Positions 18,223 to 26,830 of a DNA stretch of 64,000 nucleotides are shown in pieces. Position 1 is the stretch's first letter; each line of letters opens with the position of its first letter. The notes beneath the pieces were generated by a model. It was not told where the DNA came from and searched no databases. It saw only the letters and a list, made by a program, of their open reading frames with translations. This stretch comes from Rhizobium sp. L43 (GTDB lineage Bacteria > Pseudomonadota > Alphaproteobacteria > Rhizobiales > Rhizobiaceae): NCBI RefSeq assembly GCF_002531725.1, contig NZ_NWSQ01000002.1, positions 186,001 through 250,000 of the forward strand. Direction: 5' to 3'. Position numbers and translations under genes: made by a program.

Positions 18223-18854
18223 GTGAGAGAGCTGATCTTGAAGATCTCCATATCGATCGACGGTTTCGTCAGTGACCTCGACGGCCGAAACAGATGGATG
18301 TTCGGCGCCGATCAGCAGGCAAAGGCCTGGGCCGTACAGTATATCTGGAACGCCAGCCTGCACATTATGGGCAGCCACAGTTTCCATGACATGGCCGCAT
18401 GGTGGCCTGCTTCCACCGACCAGTTCGCACCGCCGATGAACCGGATTCCGAAGGCCGTCTTCTCACGACAGAGGCCCGATATCCTGAGGAAGGGGAACAC
18501 GACTGCGGCGCTGATGAGGCGCGCGCCAAGGCGGGGACCACACAATCCGCAGAACCACAGGCCGGCGCAGAGAGCTGGGCGGGGGCCCATGTGGCGAGCG
18601 GCGACCTGGCGGAGGAAATCGCCAAGTTGAAAGCCCAGGAGGGCAAGCCGATCATCGCCCATGGCGGCGTGCGCTTTGCCCGCAGTCTCGTCGCCCTGGG
18701 GCTGGTCGACCAGTTCGCCCTCATCGTGGCCCCGGTGGCGCTGGGCAAAGGCCTGCCGCTGTTTTCCGAGCTCGCCGGGCCGATGCCGCTGAAACTGATA
18801 AGCTCGAAGGCCTTTCCGGGGGGCGCGGTGGCGCAGATCTATCGGCCGGCGTGA
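18223..18854 (+). pseudogene. Frameshifted dihydrofolate reductase-family (RibD C-terminal-like) protein
   Basis: A GTG start at 18223 with AGGAGG upstream opens RELILKISISIDGFVSDLDG, the usual N-terminus of small DHFR/RibD_C-like oxidoreductases. After NTTAALM the reading moves to another frame, which carries DEARAKAGT, AHGGVRFARSLVALGLVDQF and the typical end GGAVAQIYRPA. The break is near 18510-18520 and is explained by one missing G (CTGGAT read as CTGAT). Confidence 0.8.
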
Positions 18855-19197
18855 GAGGTCGCCGCACCAAGCCGCGGCACCCTCTGATACTGCTAATCCT
18901 AAGGCGCGCTGCTCCTTGCATGCATCTCACCCCGGAATGCCCGCCTCGAGCGGCGATGATCATGTCGAGCCCACACGATCAGCGGTTCCGCCGTCACCAG
19001 CCGGCTAGCCGGAGCATCTTGCGATCCTCGCATCGGACTGCTACTCGCATTTAAGTCTTAGAGGAGAATGCCTTTGTTTGCCGTCGCAACGATCCAGAAC
19101 TCACCGGCTGTGGCGGTAGGGATAAAGGCGCTCGGCATCGTGACCGAGAGCTGATCCTCGTTCTACCGCTCGGCCTTCGCGCGCCCCATGCTGGCGC
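18855..19197. other. 343-bp gap with one 28-codon frame
   Basis: No normal-size gene is seen. A frame at 19068-19154 (MPLFAVATIQNSPAVAVGIK and eight more residues) follows a strong GAGGAG ribosome site directly, which is unusual for a chance ORF. I do not recognise it; it may be the truncated front of a lost gene. Confidence 0.35.
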
Positions 19198-19689
19198 ATG
19201 TCTAATGTCGAGAAGACTATGATCATCGAACTAATCACTCGTGACTTCGAAGCGCTGCTGAAAGGCATCGCGCCCCTCCATCTGCGCCTTGTCGAAGACA
19301 GCGCCCTTGCGCCTCCCGAGATATTGCAGATGTTGAGCCGGCTCGCGGCTGACATCGGCGCTGTATTTTCGCCGTCGGCCTGGATGATCGTCGAGGATGG
19401 CGAGATCGTCGGCCTCTGCTCCATCGTTCGAGTTCCACAAGATGGAAACATCCATATCGGCTATGGGGTCGCACCGTCCCGCCAGGGTCTTGGATACACC
19501 ACGCGGACGATAGGGCAGTTGCTGGAGTGGGGGCGGAACGATCCTCGCGTGGCGCTGATCTCCGCGGAGACCGGGTTGGAGAACATCGCGTCACAGCGTG
19601 TCCTCGAGCGCAATGGTTTCACCCGCGCCGGCGAGCGGGTCGATGCCGAAGACGGCCCGTTGATATGCTGGGAAGCAGCGACGGCCTAA
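19198..19689 (+). CDS. GNAT-family N-acetyltransferase
   Basis: A 163-residue single-domain GNAT protein. The acetyl-CoA-binding motif A is visible as YGVAPSRQGLGYTTRTIGQLLEW (first part about residues 90-100), and the later SAETGLENIASQRVLERNGF is the usual motif B, where residues near the C-terminus are swapped. The substrate is unknown. The start could also be the ATG at 19219 (IIELITRDF); neither has a strong ribosome site. Confidence 0.83.
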   Translation: MSNVEKTMIIELITRDFEALLKGIAPLHLRLVEDSALAPPEILQMLSRLAADIGAVFSPSAWMIVEDGEIVGLCSIVRVPQDGNIHIGYGVAPSRQGLGYTTRTIGQLLEWGRNDPRVALISAETGLENIASQRVLERNGFTRAGERVDAEDGPLICWEAATA

Positions 19690-19777
19690 GTTGCCGGCCG
19701 GATAAACCCGCAGAGGAACGACCGGCCGCGGTCCAGTCACCTCGGCCGGCCGTTGTCATGCAAGGATGAGCGCGGCT

Positions 19778-20323
19778 TCAGCGGCCGTAGGTGACCTCGA
19801 CGGAGGCCTTGTCGAGCGTATTTGCCCTGACATAGAAGCCCACCATGGCGGCCGGCGCCGTATCGGGAAGCGGGAGCTTGTCGACCGAGAGCGCATAGAC
19901 GGTGAACTGGTAGTGATGCGGCTTGTCGCCGGCCGGCGGGCATGCGCCGCCATATCCTGAGGTACCGAAGTCCGTGTGACCTTCGACAGTGCCGGCGGGA
20001 AGCTTTTTGTCACCGCTGGCGCCGGTGGCGATCTTCGCGGTATCGGCGGGAATGTTGAACACCGACCAATGCCACCAGCCCGAGCCGGTCGGGGCATCCG
20101 GATCGTAAGCCATGACGGCGAAGCTCTTGGTTCCCTCGGGAGCGCCCGACCAGGTCAGTTCCGGCGAAATGTTCTTGCCCGAGCAGCCGAAGCTGTTGAA
20201 GACCTGCGCATCGGCCATCGTCTTGCCGGCGGCCAGATCCTTCGAGGTGAGCTTCATTTCGGCCTGGGCGGCCGTCGCGCCGAAGACCGAGACGGCGAGA
20301 AGTGCTGCAGTGATGAGACGCAT
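19778..20323 (-). CDS. YbhB/YbcL-type PEBP family protein, exported
   Basis: A 181-residue phosphatidylethanolamine-binding-protein-fold protein of the bacterial YbhB/YbcL group, sometimes called Raf kinase inhibitor-like. A signal peptide (RLITAALLAVSVFGATAAQA) sends it to the periplasm. The conserved ligand-pocket segments are present: NISPELTWSGAPEGTKSFAV, DPDAPTGSGWWHWSVFNIP and the GYGGACPPAGDKPHHY segment. The AraC gene upstream on the same strand ends 38 bases before it. Confidence 0.9.
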   Translation of the reverse strand: MRLITAALLAVSVFGATAAQAEMKLTSKDLAAGKTMADAQVFNSFGCSGKNISPELTWSGAPEGTKSFAVMAYDPDAPTGSGWWHWSVFNIPADTAKIATGASGDKKLPAGTVEGHTDFGTSGYGGACPPAGDKPHHYQFTVYALSVDKLPLPDTAPAAMVGFYVRANTLDKASVEVTYGR

Positions 20324-20361
20324 TCTGTTTTCCTGCGGTTGATGATGCAGGAGAACTATCG

Positions 20362-21309
20362 TCAGCGCGGGAGCATATCTGCCCCGGTCTGCTCAACTTC
20401 TGTCCCGATCCGCTCAAAACGCTCGGAGCCGCCCCGCACATGGCGCGGATTGACGCCAAACCGCTCCTTGAAGCGCGCGGCAAATTGAGACGGTGAATCG
20501 TAGCCGACCTCAAGCGCAACCTGCGCCATCGGCAGTGTCGTCGTCTGGATGAGCCCCAGGGCGCAGTTCATCCGTGTATCGCTCAGGATCTCGCTGAAGC
20601 CGGTATTCTCGGCGGCCAGCTTGCGCCTCAAGGTCGCTTCACTCATGTTGAACGCGCGCGCCGCCTGCCCCAGCGTCCAATCAAAGGCGGTATCGCTTTC
20701 GATCATCCGCCGCAGCCGGTCCTCAAGCCGAGGGCTTTGGCATTGGCCGAGCACCGCGCCGCAAAGCGCGAACCAGGTGATCAGCTCCATCAAACGAGCC
20801 TTGGCAATGGCGCGGGGAAGCCGCGCCAGATTGCCAGGCTGACAGCAATAATCAAACAATGCCGCGGCTTCCTCCGGCAGCCCCGAAGTGCTTGCCGGGA
20901 CAGGTCTCGACGGAACGGCGATCGATTCCATCCTGCTATAGGCATCCTCGAAAAGCTGTCGCGGAACAGGCAGCGCCAGAGTCTGATACTTCTGCGGCGC
21001 CTTGGGAATGTTCTCCATCGTCAGGGGGCGATAGTCGGGCAGCAAGCCAAAGGCGCCCGCTTCGAGGCGCAAAGCCTTGTCATCCGCCATGACGATCTTC
21101 GTTCCCGATTGCACCTGGATCAACAGGGGGCTGGTATTGACGAGACGATAAAAACAGGCGCGCCCGCCCTGGCGGATCAAGGCTCTGGTCGGAACGGGAA
21201 AGGCGTCGTCGAGCATATGTTCTCCGGCAATGGGATAGAGCGGCGACCGGCAGAGCATGAAGACGACCGCTGATCCGCGAGGCTCGGGAATACCAAAACC
21301 CGGTGCCAT
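20362..21309 (-). CDS. AraC-family transcriptional regulator
   Basis: A 315-residue AraC regulator with an N-terminal AraC_N/cupin-type ligand domain and a C-terminal pair of helix-turn-helices: FNMSEATLRRKLAAENTGFS and VALEVGYDSPSQFAARFKERFGVNP, the conserved AraC signature. The start is ATG 21309; a TTG at 21315 would add two residues. It is directly upstream of, and on the same strand as, the PEBP-family gene, so the two may form one transcript. Confidence 0.88.
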   Translation of the reverse strand: MAPGFGIPEPRGSAVVFMLCRSPLYPIAGEHMLDDAFPVPTRALIRQGGRACFYRLVNTSPLLIQVQSGTKIVMADDKALRLEAGAFGLLPDYRPLTMENIPKAPQKYQTLALPVPRQLFEDAYSRMESIAVPSRPVPASTSGLPEEAAALFDYCCQPGNLARLPRAIAKARLMELITWFALCGAVLGQCQSPRLEDRLRRMIESDTAFDWTLGQAARAFNMSEATLRRKLAAENTGFSEILSDTRMNCALGLIQTTTLPMAQVALEVGYDSPSQFAARFKERFGVNPRHVRGGSERFERIGTEVEQTGADMLPR

Positions 21310-21443
21310 GGGCAATCTTCAGCCACAGGCTACTGACTCCGTCTCCCGCCTGTCGGACGGCTGCCCTCTGGCACCCGCGATAGCTCTTGAATAACAAGAT
21401 CGGCGCGACTATCTTACTTTCGTCTTACCAAGGGAGGCAAGAG

Positions 21444-21719
21444 ATGACGCGTGCTGAAAGCCTCATTACCACCGTCTCCACGAAGGGGCAGGTCATTCTT
21501 CCCAAGGCCGTGCGCCAACGGCGAGCATGGGAGGCTGGAACGCGCTTGATTGTCGAAGAGACCGCGGAAGGGGTGTTGCTGAAGCAGGCCCCTGCCTTTG
21601 CGCCGACAGAACCAGGCGATGTTTTCGGCATGCTTCCCTTCAGTGGCGAGCCCAAAACTCTGGATGATATGGAAGCCGGCCTGTTGGCCGAGGCCCGCCG
21701 CCGTCATGATCGCGATTGA
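21444..21719 (+). CDS. AbrB/MazE-type antitoxin (VapB-like)
   Basis: A 91-residue protein with an N-terminal swapped-hairpin AbrB fold: SLITTVSTKGQVILPKAVRQ, then WEAGTRLIVEETAEGVLLKQ. The C-terminal tail (DVFGMLPFSGEPKTLDDMEA) is typical of antitoxins that bind PIN toxins. The start is ATG 21444 with GGAGGCAAGAG in front. It overlaps the PIN gene by 14 bases. Antitoxins of this kind usually repress their own promoter. Confidence 0.9.
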   Translation: MTRAESLITTVSTKGQVILPKAVRQRRAWEAGTRLIVEETAEGVLLKQAPAFAPTEPGDVFGMLPFSGEPKTLDDMEAGLLAEARRRHDRD

Positions 21720-22095
21720 TACCAATCTCGTCGTCCGATATCTGACGGGCGATCATCCGGAACAATCTGTCCGCGCCCGTGAACTCATTGACGAGCAGGC
21801 CATTTTTGTTGCCGTGACCGTCGTGCTGGAAGCCGAATGGGTGCTGCGCAGCGTCTACGGCTACAGCAGTTCAGAGGTCGCGCGTGCCCTTCGCGCCTTC
21901 GGCGGGTTGTCCACGGTGACGATCGAGGACTCGGCAATCGTTGCTCTTGCTTTCGATCTCGCCGAGAACGGAATGGATTTTGCCGATGCTTTGCACCTTG
22001 CCAAAGCGGCCCATTGCGAAGCGTTCGTCACCTTTGACCGCAAATTCCTAAAAGCAGCCCGAGCGGTGGGCTTCGAGACCGTGCGGGAAGCCTGA
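21706..22095 (+). CDS. PIN-domain ribonuclease toxin (VapC-like)
   Basis: A 129-residue PIN-domain protein, expected to cut RNA when free of its antitoxin. The acidic residues of the active site are present: the aspartate in IAIDTNLVVRYL, the glutamate in VVLEAEWVL, the aspartate in DFADALHLA and the aspartate in FVTFDRKFLK. The start ATG 21706 lies inside the end of the antitoxin gene. The pair looks intact. Confidence 0.9.
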   Translation: MIAIDTNLVVRYLTGDHPEQSVRARELIDEQAIFVAVTVVLEAEWVLRSVYGYSSSEVARALRAFGGLSTVTIEDSAIVALAFDLAENGMDFADALHLAKAAHCEAFVTFDRKFLKAARAVGFETVREA

Positions 22096-22106
22096 GGGCG
22101 TGGAAA

Positions 22107-23003
22107 CTACCGCCTATGGGAACGACTGATATAATCGACCAATGCGCGCAGCTTCAGCGGCTGTCTCTGGCGCCTGGGATAGTAGAGATAGAAGCCCGGG
22201 AAGGGCGGGCAAAAGTCCTCCAGCAGCGGCACGAGTTCGCCGCGTTCGATATAGGGCTGGAAGGTTTCCACCATGCCGAAGGTGATGCCGGCTCCGGCAC
22301 AGGCCATGCGGATCATCATGCCCATGTCGTTGGTCGTCACGGCCGGGTCGACCGCAACATCGAAGTCACGGTCATTCTCGGTGAACTCCCAGCGATAGGG
22401 CGCCGTATCCGGGCGTGGCCGCCATCCGATGCAGGCGTGATCCTGCAGTTCGCGGGGATGGCGGGGATGGCCGCGGCGCTCGAGATAGCTGGGGGATGCT
22501 GCCGCGCATTGCCGCTGCTCTTCCGAGACCGATATCGCGATCATGTCCTGTTCGATCACTTCGCCGAGCCGCACGCCGGCGTCGAAGCCCGCCTCGACGA
22601 TATCGAATTCGGCATCGGTGATGGTGATATCGAGTTTGATGTCAGGGCAGGCCTGCATGAAGCCGGCCAGCAACGTGCCGGACAGGAAGCTCTCGGCGAT
22701 CGAGGACACGGTGATCCTGAGCCAGCCGCTTGGGCGCGCCTGCATTTCCCGGACCGTCTGCATCGCATCCTTGACCTGGCGGACCGATGGACGAACCGCC
22801 TCGAAGAACACTTCGCCGGCTTCGGTCAGGCTGACGCTACGTGTCGTGCGCTGGACCAGGGCGATGCCGACCCGATCCTCCAGGCGCTGCAGGGCCTGAC
22901 TGACGGCGGAGCGGGTGACGCCGAGCCGCTCGCCGGCAAGCCGGAAGTTCCGCGCCTCCGCCACCGCAAGAAAGACTGAAATACCTTCGAGATCGTCGAC
23001 CAT
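22107..23003 (-). CDS. LysR-family transcriptional regulator
   Basis: A 298-residue LysR protein: the N-terminal winged helix includes FLAVAEARNFRLAGERLGVT and RSAVSQALQRLEDRVGIALV, followed by the type 2 periplasmic-binding fold, with the common rhizobial segment FDAGVRLGEVIEQDMIAI. It is divergent from the Atu4866-family gene at 23109 and a following SDR. A 21-bp inverted repeat begins at its start codon (see separate entry). Confidence 0.9.
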   Translation of the reverse strand: MVDDLEGISVFLAVAEARNFRLAGERLGVTRSAVSQALQRLEDRVGIALVQRTTRSVSLTEAGEVFFEAVRPSVRQVKDAMQTVREMQARPSGWLRITVSSIAESFLSGTLLAGFMQACPDIKLDITITDAEFDIVEAGFDAGVRLGEVIEQDMIAISVSEEQRQCAAASPSYLERRGHPRHPRELQDHACIGWRPRPDTAPYRWEFTENDRDFDVAVDPAVTTNDMGMMIRMACAGAGITFGMVETFQPYIERGELVPLLEDFCPPFPGFYLYYPRRQRQPLKLRALVDYISRSHRR

Positions 23004-23023
23004 TGGTTAGCGTTTCTAACCAA
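23003..23023. promoter_or_regulatory. 21-bp perfect inverted repeat at the LysR start
   Basis: TTGGTTAG-CGTTT-CTAACCAA begins at the start codon of the LysR gene and lies 86 bases upstream of the divergent Atu4866-family gene. It fits an operator through which the regulator could control itself and its neighbour. Confidence 0.5.
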
Positions 23024-23108
23024 GGCATCTCGGATTGGCAACTTAATCGCCGGATATGGGCGCGCTATCTTTCAAGCCGAGGTCAAGCAAGCTTCGAAAG
23101 GAAGGGCG

Positions 23109-23483
23109 ATGCGCAACATTTCCAACAGTCCTGTTCTGCATTTTTTCGCCGCAACCACCTTGGCCGGCACGGCGATCAGTTTGTCCACCGCCGATGCCGT
23201 GAACGGCCGAGACTCTCAGCAGCAACGAACAAGCGAGCACAGAATGCAGCAGCATCCCCATGTCGGTATGTGGGTGACGGATGACGGCCGCGTCCGCCAC
23301 GAACTTCTGCCCAATGGCCGTTACGACGAGGCCCGCGGAAACCGGGAAAGCGCCTATCGAGGACGTTACGAAGTCACCGGCAGGCATATCGAATACTGGG
23401 ACGACACCGGCTTTACGGCCGACGGCGATTTCGTCGACGACAATACCCTCCATCATGGCGGCATGGTGCTCCGGCGCAAATGA
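23109..23483 (+). CDS. Atu4866-family exported protein
   Basis: A 124-residue protein whose C-terminal part (HVGMWVTDDGRVRHELLPNG, then GRYEVTGRHIEYWDDTGFTADGDF) matches the Atu4866 family, small beta proteins of unknown function described from Agrobacterium. An N-terminal hydrophobic segment (LHFFAATTLAGTAISL) suggests export. It sits between a divergent LysR gene and an SDR gene, so all three may belong to one regulated unit. Confidence 0.85.
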   Translation: MRNISNSPVLHFFAATTLAGTAISLSTADAVNGRDSQQQRTSEHRMQQHPHVGMWVTDDGRVRHELLPNGRYDEARGNRESAYRGRYEVTGRHIEYWDDTGFTADGDFVDDNTLHHGGMVLRRK

Positions 23484-23549
23484 CGTGCCGCCAGAAAGGC
23501 AACTTCACATAGGAGAAGGCCGCGTTGCCGGCCGGAAAGGAGGACGATC

Positions 23550-24392
23550 ATGTCTTCCCCAACACCCATCTGGTTCATAACAGGCGCATCATCCGGCCTC
23601 GGCCGGGCACTCGCCAAAGCGGTTCTCGCCCGCGGCTGGCGCGCCGCCATGACGGCGCGCAGGCCCGAGGCCCTCAGGGATCTCGCAGCAGAGCATGGCA
23701 ACCGGGCGCTTGCCCTCGCCCTCGATGTGACGGACAGCAACTCCGTCACTCGTGCGGTTGGTGACGCCGAAACGCATTTCGGCGCGATCGATGTCCTCGT
23801 CAACAATGCCGGCTATGGCTATCTCTCGGCGATCGAAGAGGGCGACGATGCCGAGATGCGCGCCCAGTTCGAGACCAATGTCTTCGGGTTGATCGATGTC
23901 ACCAAGCAGGTTCTGCCGGGTATGCGCTCGCGCCGGAAAGGACATATCTTCAACGTCTCCTCGCTCGGCGGGCTCGTCGCCTTTGCCGCAACCGGCTACT
24001 ACCACGCGACCAAGTTTGCCGTCGAAGGACTGTCGGAGTCGCTTTCGCATGAGGTCAAGCCGCTTGGCATCGATGTGACCATCCTCGAGCCCGGCGCGTT
24101 CCGCACGGATTGGGCCGGCCGGTCGATGGTCGAATCCGACACTGTTATCGCAGACTACGCCGAAACCGCAGGCAAGCGGCGCCAGGCTACCCGCTCGGTC
24201 TCCGGCAAGCAGCCGGGTGATCCCACGCGCGCCGCAGCGGCAATCCTATCGGCGTTCGAGGCGGACGAGCCGCCGCTGCGCCTGCTGCTCGGTGCCCCCG
24301 CCCTGAAGATCGCCCGCGAGCGGCTCGATGCGCTGCGCGCCAATTTCGACGCCTGGGCGGAGACGACGCTGAGCACCGACTTCCCAAGCTGA
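23550..24392 (+). CDS. Short-chain dehydrogenase/reductase
   Basis: A 280-residue SDR with the cofactor motif ITGASSGLGRALAKA near the N-terminus, VNNAGYG at about residue 86 and the catalytic YYHATKFAVEGLSE. GGAGG lies six bases before the ATG. The extended C-terminus (LSAFEADEPPLRLLLGAPAL) is typical of the oxidoreductase group often annotated simply as SDR family. It follows the Atu4866-family gene by 66 bases and may be co-transcribed with it. Confidence 0.9.
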   Translation: MSSPTPIWFITGASSGLGRALAKAVLARGWRAAMTARRPEALRDLAAEHGNRALALALDVTDSNSVTRAVGDAETHFGAIDVLVNNAGYGYLSAIEEGDDAEMRAQFETNVFGLIDVTKQVLPGMRSRRKGHIFNVSSLGGLVAFAATGYYHATKFAVEGLSESLSHEVKPLGIDVTILEPGAFRTDWAGRSMVESDTVIADYAETAGKRRQATRSVSGKQPGDPTRAAAAILSAFEADEPPLRLLLGAPALKIARERLDALRANFDAWAETTLSTDFPS

Positions 24393-24449
24393 GTGCCACG
24401 AAAACCCCGGCCGCATCGCTAGGCGAGCGGCGTGCAAATGGAGCGTGAA

Positions 24450-25184
24450 ATGTCTGATATCGACGGAAAAGTCATTGCCATCACCGGGGCCAGCAGCGGC
24501 ATCGGCGAGGCTGCGGCCAAGGTGCTGGCTGCGGCCGGCGCGCATATCGTGATCGGCGCGCGCCGTACCGAGCGCCTGGAGGAACTCGCCGGCGAAATCA
24601 CTACAAAGGGCGGGACGGTGCGCCTGCGCAGGCTTGACGTTACCGACCGGTTGGACGTGGAAGCCTTCGCCGGCTTTGCCAGGTCCGAACTCGGACGGCT
24701 GGATGTGATCGTCAACAATGCCGGCATCATGCCGCTCTCGCCGCTCGAAGCCCTCAAGGTCGATGAGTGGGACAGGATAGTCGACGTCAACATTAAGGGC
24801 GTTCTCTACGGCATCGCCGCAGCGCTGCCGATCATGAAGGCGCAGGGATCGGGGCAGATCATCAACCTGTCTTCGATCGGCGGTCACAGCGTCTCGCCGA
24901 CGGCTGCCGTCTATTGCGCGACGAAATTCGCTGTGCGGGCGATCTCGGACGGATTGCGACAGGAGACCGATCGCATCCGGGTGACCGTCATCTCCCCCGG
25001 CACGACGACATCGGAACTGGCCGAGACGATCACCGATCCGACGGCGCGGGATGCGATGAAGGCTTTCAGGGCGATCACGATCAGCCCCGAGGCGATCGCC
25101 AATTCCATCCTCTACGCCATCAGCCAGCCTGACGACGTCGATGTCAGCGAGATCGTCATCCGGCCGACAGCCAGCCCCTATTGA
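24450..25184 (+). CDS. Short-chain dehydrogenase/reductase
   Basis: A 244-residue classical SDR: ITGASSGIGEAAAKVLAAAG, VNNAGIMPLSPLEAL, the catalytic serine in NLSSIGGHSVSP and YCATKFAVRAISDGLRQE. This is the clavaldehyde dehydrogenase-like/oxidoreductase type; the substrate is unknown. The start is ATG 24450, with GGAG seven bases upstream; an ATG at 24432 would add six residues. It lies 57 bases after another SDR of the same strand. Confidence 0.9.
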   Translation: MSDIDGKVIAITGASSGIGEAAAKVLAAAGAHIVIGARRTERLEELAGEITTKGGTVRLRRLDVTDRLDVEAFAGFARSELGRLDVIVNNAGIMPLSPLEALKVDEWDRIVDVNIKGVLYGIAAALPIMKAQGSGQIINLSSIGGHSVSPTAAVYCATKFAVRAISDGLRQETDRIRVTVISPGTTTSELAETITDPTARDAMKAFRAITISPEAIANSILYAISQPDDVDVSEIVIRPTASPY

Positions 25185-25206
25185 TCCGCTGAGATCGCTG
25201 CCAAAG

Positions 25207-25271
25207 CAATTCCAGCAAAAGTGCAGAGCGGTTTTGCCAGGCAAAGCGTGAAGCGATTTTGCCGGAAATTG
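25207..25271. repeat. Palindromic intergenic repeat between convergent genes
   Basis: CAATTCCAGCAAAA at 25207-25220 is nearly the reverse complement of TTTTGCCGGAAATTG at 25257-25271. Inside, the segments GCAGAGCGGTTTTGCC and GCGTGAAGCGATTTTGCC are two related copies. It probably ends transcription between the SDR gene and ogt. Confidence 0.5.
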
Positions 25272-25295
25272 CGAAAAACGAAAAGCCTCCGCCGC

Positions 25296-25859
25296 CTAAA
25301 AACCCAGCGACTGCTGGGCAGGCGGCGGCGGTGCAAGATTGACGCCTTCGAGCTCCAGCATGCGGGCCTTCGATGTCGAACCGCCGGGAGCGGAGAAGCC
25401 ACCGATCTTGCCGCCGGCGGCCAGCACCCGGTGGCAGGGAATGATCAGAGCTACGGGATTCTTGGCCATCGCCTGGCCGACGTCGCGGGCGGCTTCCGGT
25501 CCGACGCCGAGCTCCTTGGCCAGCGCGCCGTAGGTGGTGGTGCGGCCCCAGCCGACACGGCGTGCCGCCGCATAAATATCCCTGAAGAAGGCATCCTGAC
25601 CGGCAAGATCGAGTTCGACGCCGGAAAAATCCGTTTCCTCGCCCTGGAAATAGCGCTTCACGGCGGCGACCGTCTCCAGTACAGCAGGCGTCGGCGTGCT
25701 GGGTTCGGCATCCGGCAGGCGGCGCAACAGCAGCCGTTCGGTCGCCTCCGCTGATTTGGTCGGCAGCTGGAAGCGGGCGATGCCGGCGTCGCTCCAGGCG
25801 ATACCGCAGAAGCCGCCTGAAGTTTCGAAGATGAGATAGTGGTGCTTAGTCTCAGCCAT
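25296..25859 (-). CDS. ogt: Methylated-DNA--protein-cysteine methyltransferase
   Basis: A 187-residue suicide DNA-repair protein that moves the alkyl group from O6-alkylguanine to its own cysteine. The active-site motif IPCHRVLA is at about residues 139-146, preceded by VGWGRTTTYGALAKELG (the helix-turn-helix DNA-binding wing) and AARDVGQAMAKNPV. The N-terminal ribonuclease-like domain is present. It is divergent from the 2H-phosphoesterase gene, whose upstream region carries a LexA-like box. Confidence 0.92.
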   Translation of the reverse strand: MAETKHHYLIFETSGGFCGIAWSDAGIARFQLPTKSAEATERLLLRRLPDAEPSTPTPAVLETVAAVKRYFQGEETDFSGVELDLAGQDAFFRDIYAAARRVGWGRTTTYGALAKELGVGPEAARDVGQAMAKNPVALIIPCHRVLAAGGKIGGFSAPGGSTSKARMLELEGVNLAPPPPAQQSLGF

Positions 25860-26049
25860 GACACAGCCTCCGCGTTTTCGAATACCACAAAATCGTACGG
25901 GGCGGCCGCTGTTTCAACCCGTTTCTTGCGCGCGCCGGGCTTTCAGCAGATATCGCGATGCGCCCCTGAAATGTCGGTCGAACGTACACTTGATCCGGAC
26001 CTGGGGGACGATTCGGATGATTTGGCGCCGAACATATCAAGAGATTATG

Positions 26050-26064
26050 TTCTCTTTTTGTTCT
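26050..26064 (+). promoter_or_regulatory. LexA-like (SOS) box
   Basis: GTTC-N7-GTTC (GTTCTCTTTTTGTTC), the direct-repeat form of LexA operator known in alphaproteobacteria, including Rhizobium, where it is also written GAAC-N7-GAAC. It is 77 bases before the 2H-phosphoesterase start and 191 bases from the divergent ogt start. An inverted repeat GAACAT...ATGTTC (26030-26053) overlaps it. By chance about two such sites are expected in 64 kb. Confidence 0.45.
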
Positions 26065-26140
26065 TGATATTGCCTTCTTTCAGAGTATCCTGCGTCGCGT
26101 TTCGAAAACGACGAGGCGGGTCATGACGACCTGAAATTCT

Positions 26141-26740
26141 ATGAACCAAATGCCCCTCGACTTCGGAGAAGCCAAACATGGACGTGGACGGCCAAGCAAA
26201 CGTCATAGCACTGGACACGGGCTTTTCTTCGCCATTTGTCCTCCCGATGCCGTCGAGCAACAAGCCGCCTCGATTGCCGACGATTATCGTAAAGCCTTCT
26301 CACTCTCCGGCAAACCGCGCCTGACCACGCTGCATGTGACAATCACCTCTGTTGGAGAATATAAGCAATTGCCGGAGGACATCGTTTTCGCTGCGCGGCG
26401 GGCTGCCGCCACGGCCGAAAGCGCGCCGATCGCAATTGATTTCGACCACATCATGAGCTTCAGGCAGTCGGAGGCGCTGGTAGTTTACGGCGAAGGCGGG
26501 CTAAAAGCGCTGACGCGCCTGCATGTCCAACTCGGCATCAGCATGCACAATCTCGGATTGCCGCACAATATCAAGCGCAATTTCACGCCACACATGACGC
26601 TGCTTTACGACCCGAAGATCGTACCAACGGCAGCTCTCAACAAACCGGTTTCGTGGACGGCGTCCGAATTCCTGCTCATCGAGAGCCTGCTCGGAGAAAC
26701 CGAACATCGGATTGTCGATCGCTGGCCGCTGCTCGGTTGA
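26141..26740 (+). CDS. 2'-5' RNA ligase-like 2H phosphoesterase
   Basis: A 199-residue protein of the 2H phosphoesterase superfamily (LigT/2'-5' RNA ligase family), which acts on 2',3'-cyclic or 2'-5' phosphate ends of RNA. Both HxT/S catalytic motifs are present: LHVTITSVG (about residue 65) and FTPHMTLLYDP (about residue 148). It starts MNQMPLDFGEAKH. A LexA-like box lies 77 bases upstream, raising the possibility of damage induction; the divergent neighbour is a DNA alkylation repair gene. Confidence 0.87.
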   Translation: MNQMPLDFGEAKHGRGRPSKRHSTGHGLFFAICPPDAVEQQAASIADDYRKAFSLSGKPRLTTLHVTITSVGEYKQLPEDIVFAARRAAATAESAPIAIDFDHIMSFRQSEALVVYGEGGLKALTRLHVQLGISMHNLGLPHNIKRNFTPHMTLLYDPKIVPTAALNKPVSWTASEFLLIESLLGETEHRIVDRWPLLG

Positions 26741-26830
26741 GACAGGCTGATGCCCCTAGCCGCGCTTGCGCTTGCGCAGCGTCTGCGCCTAAAGCTGGTT
26801 CAAGCGTTGCACACGGGGAGCGGAATCAGC

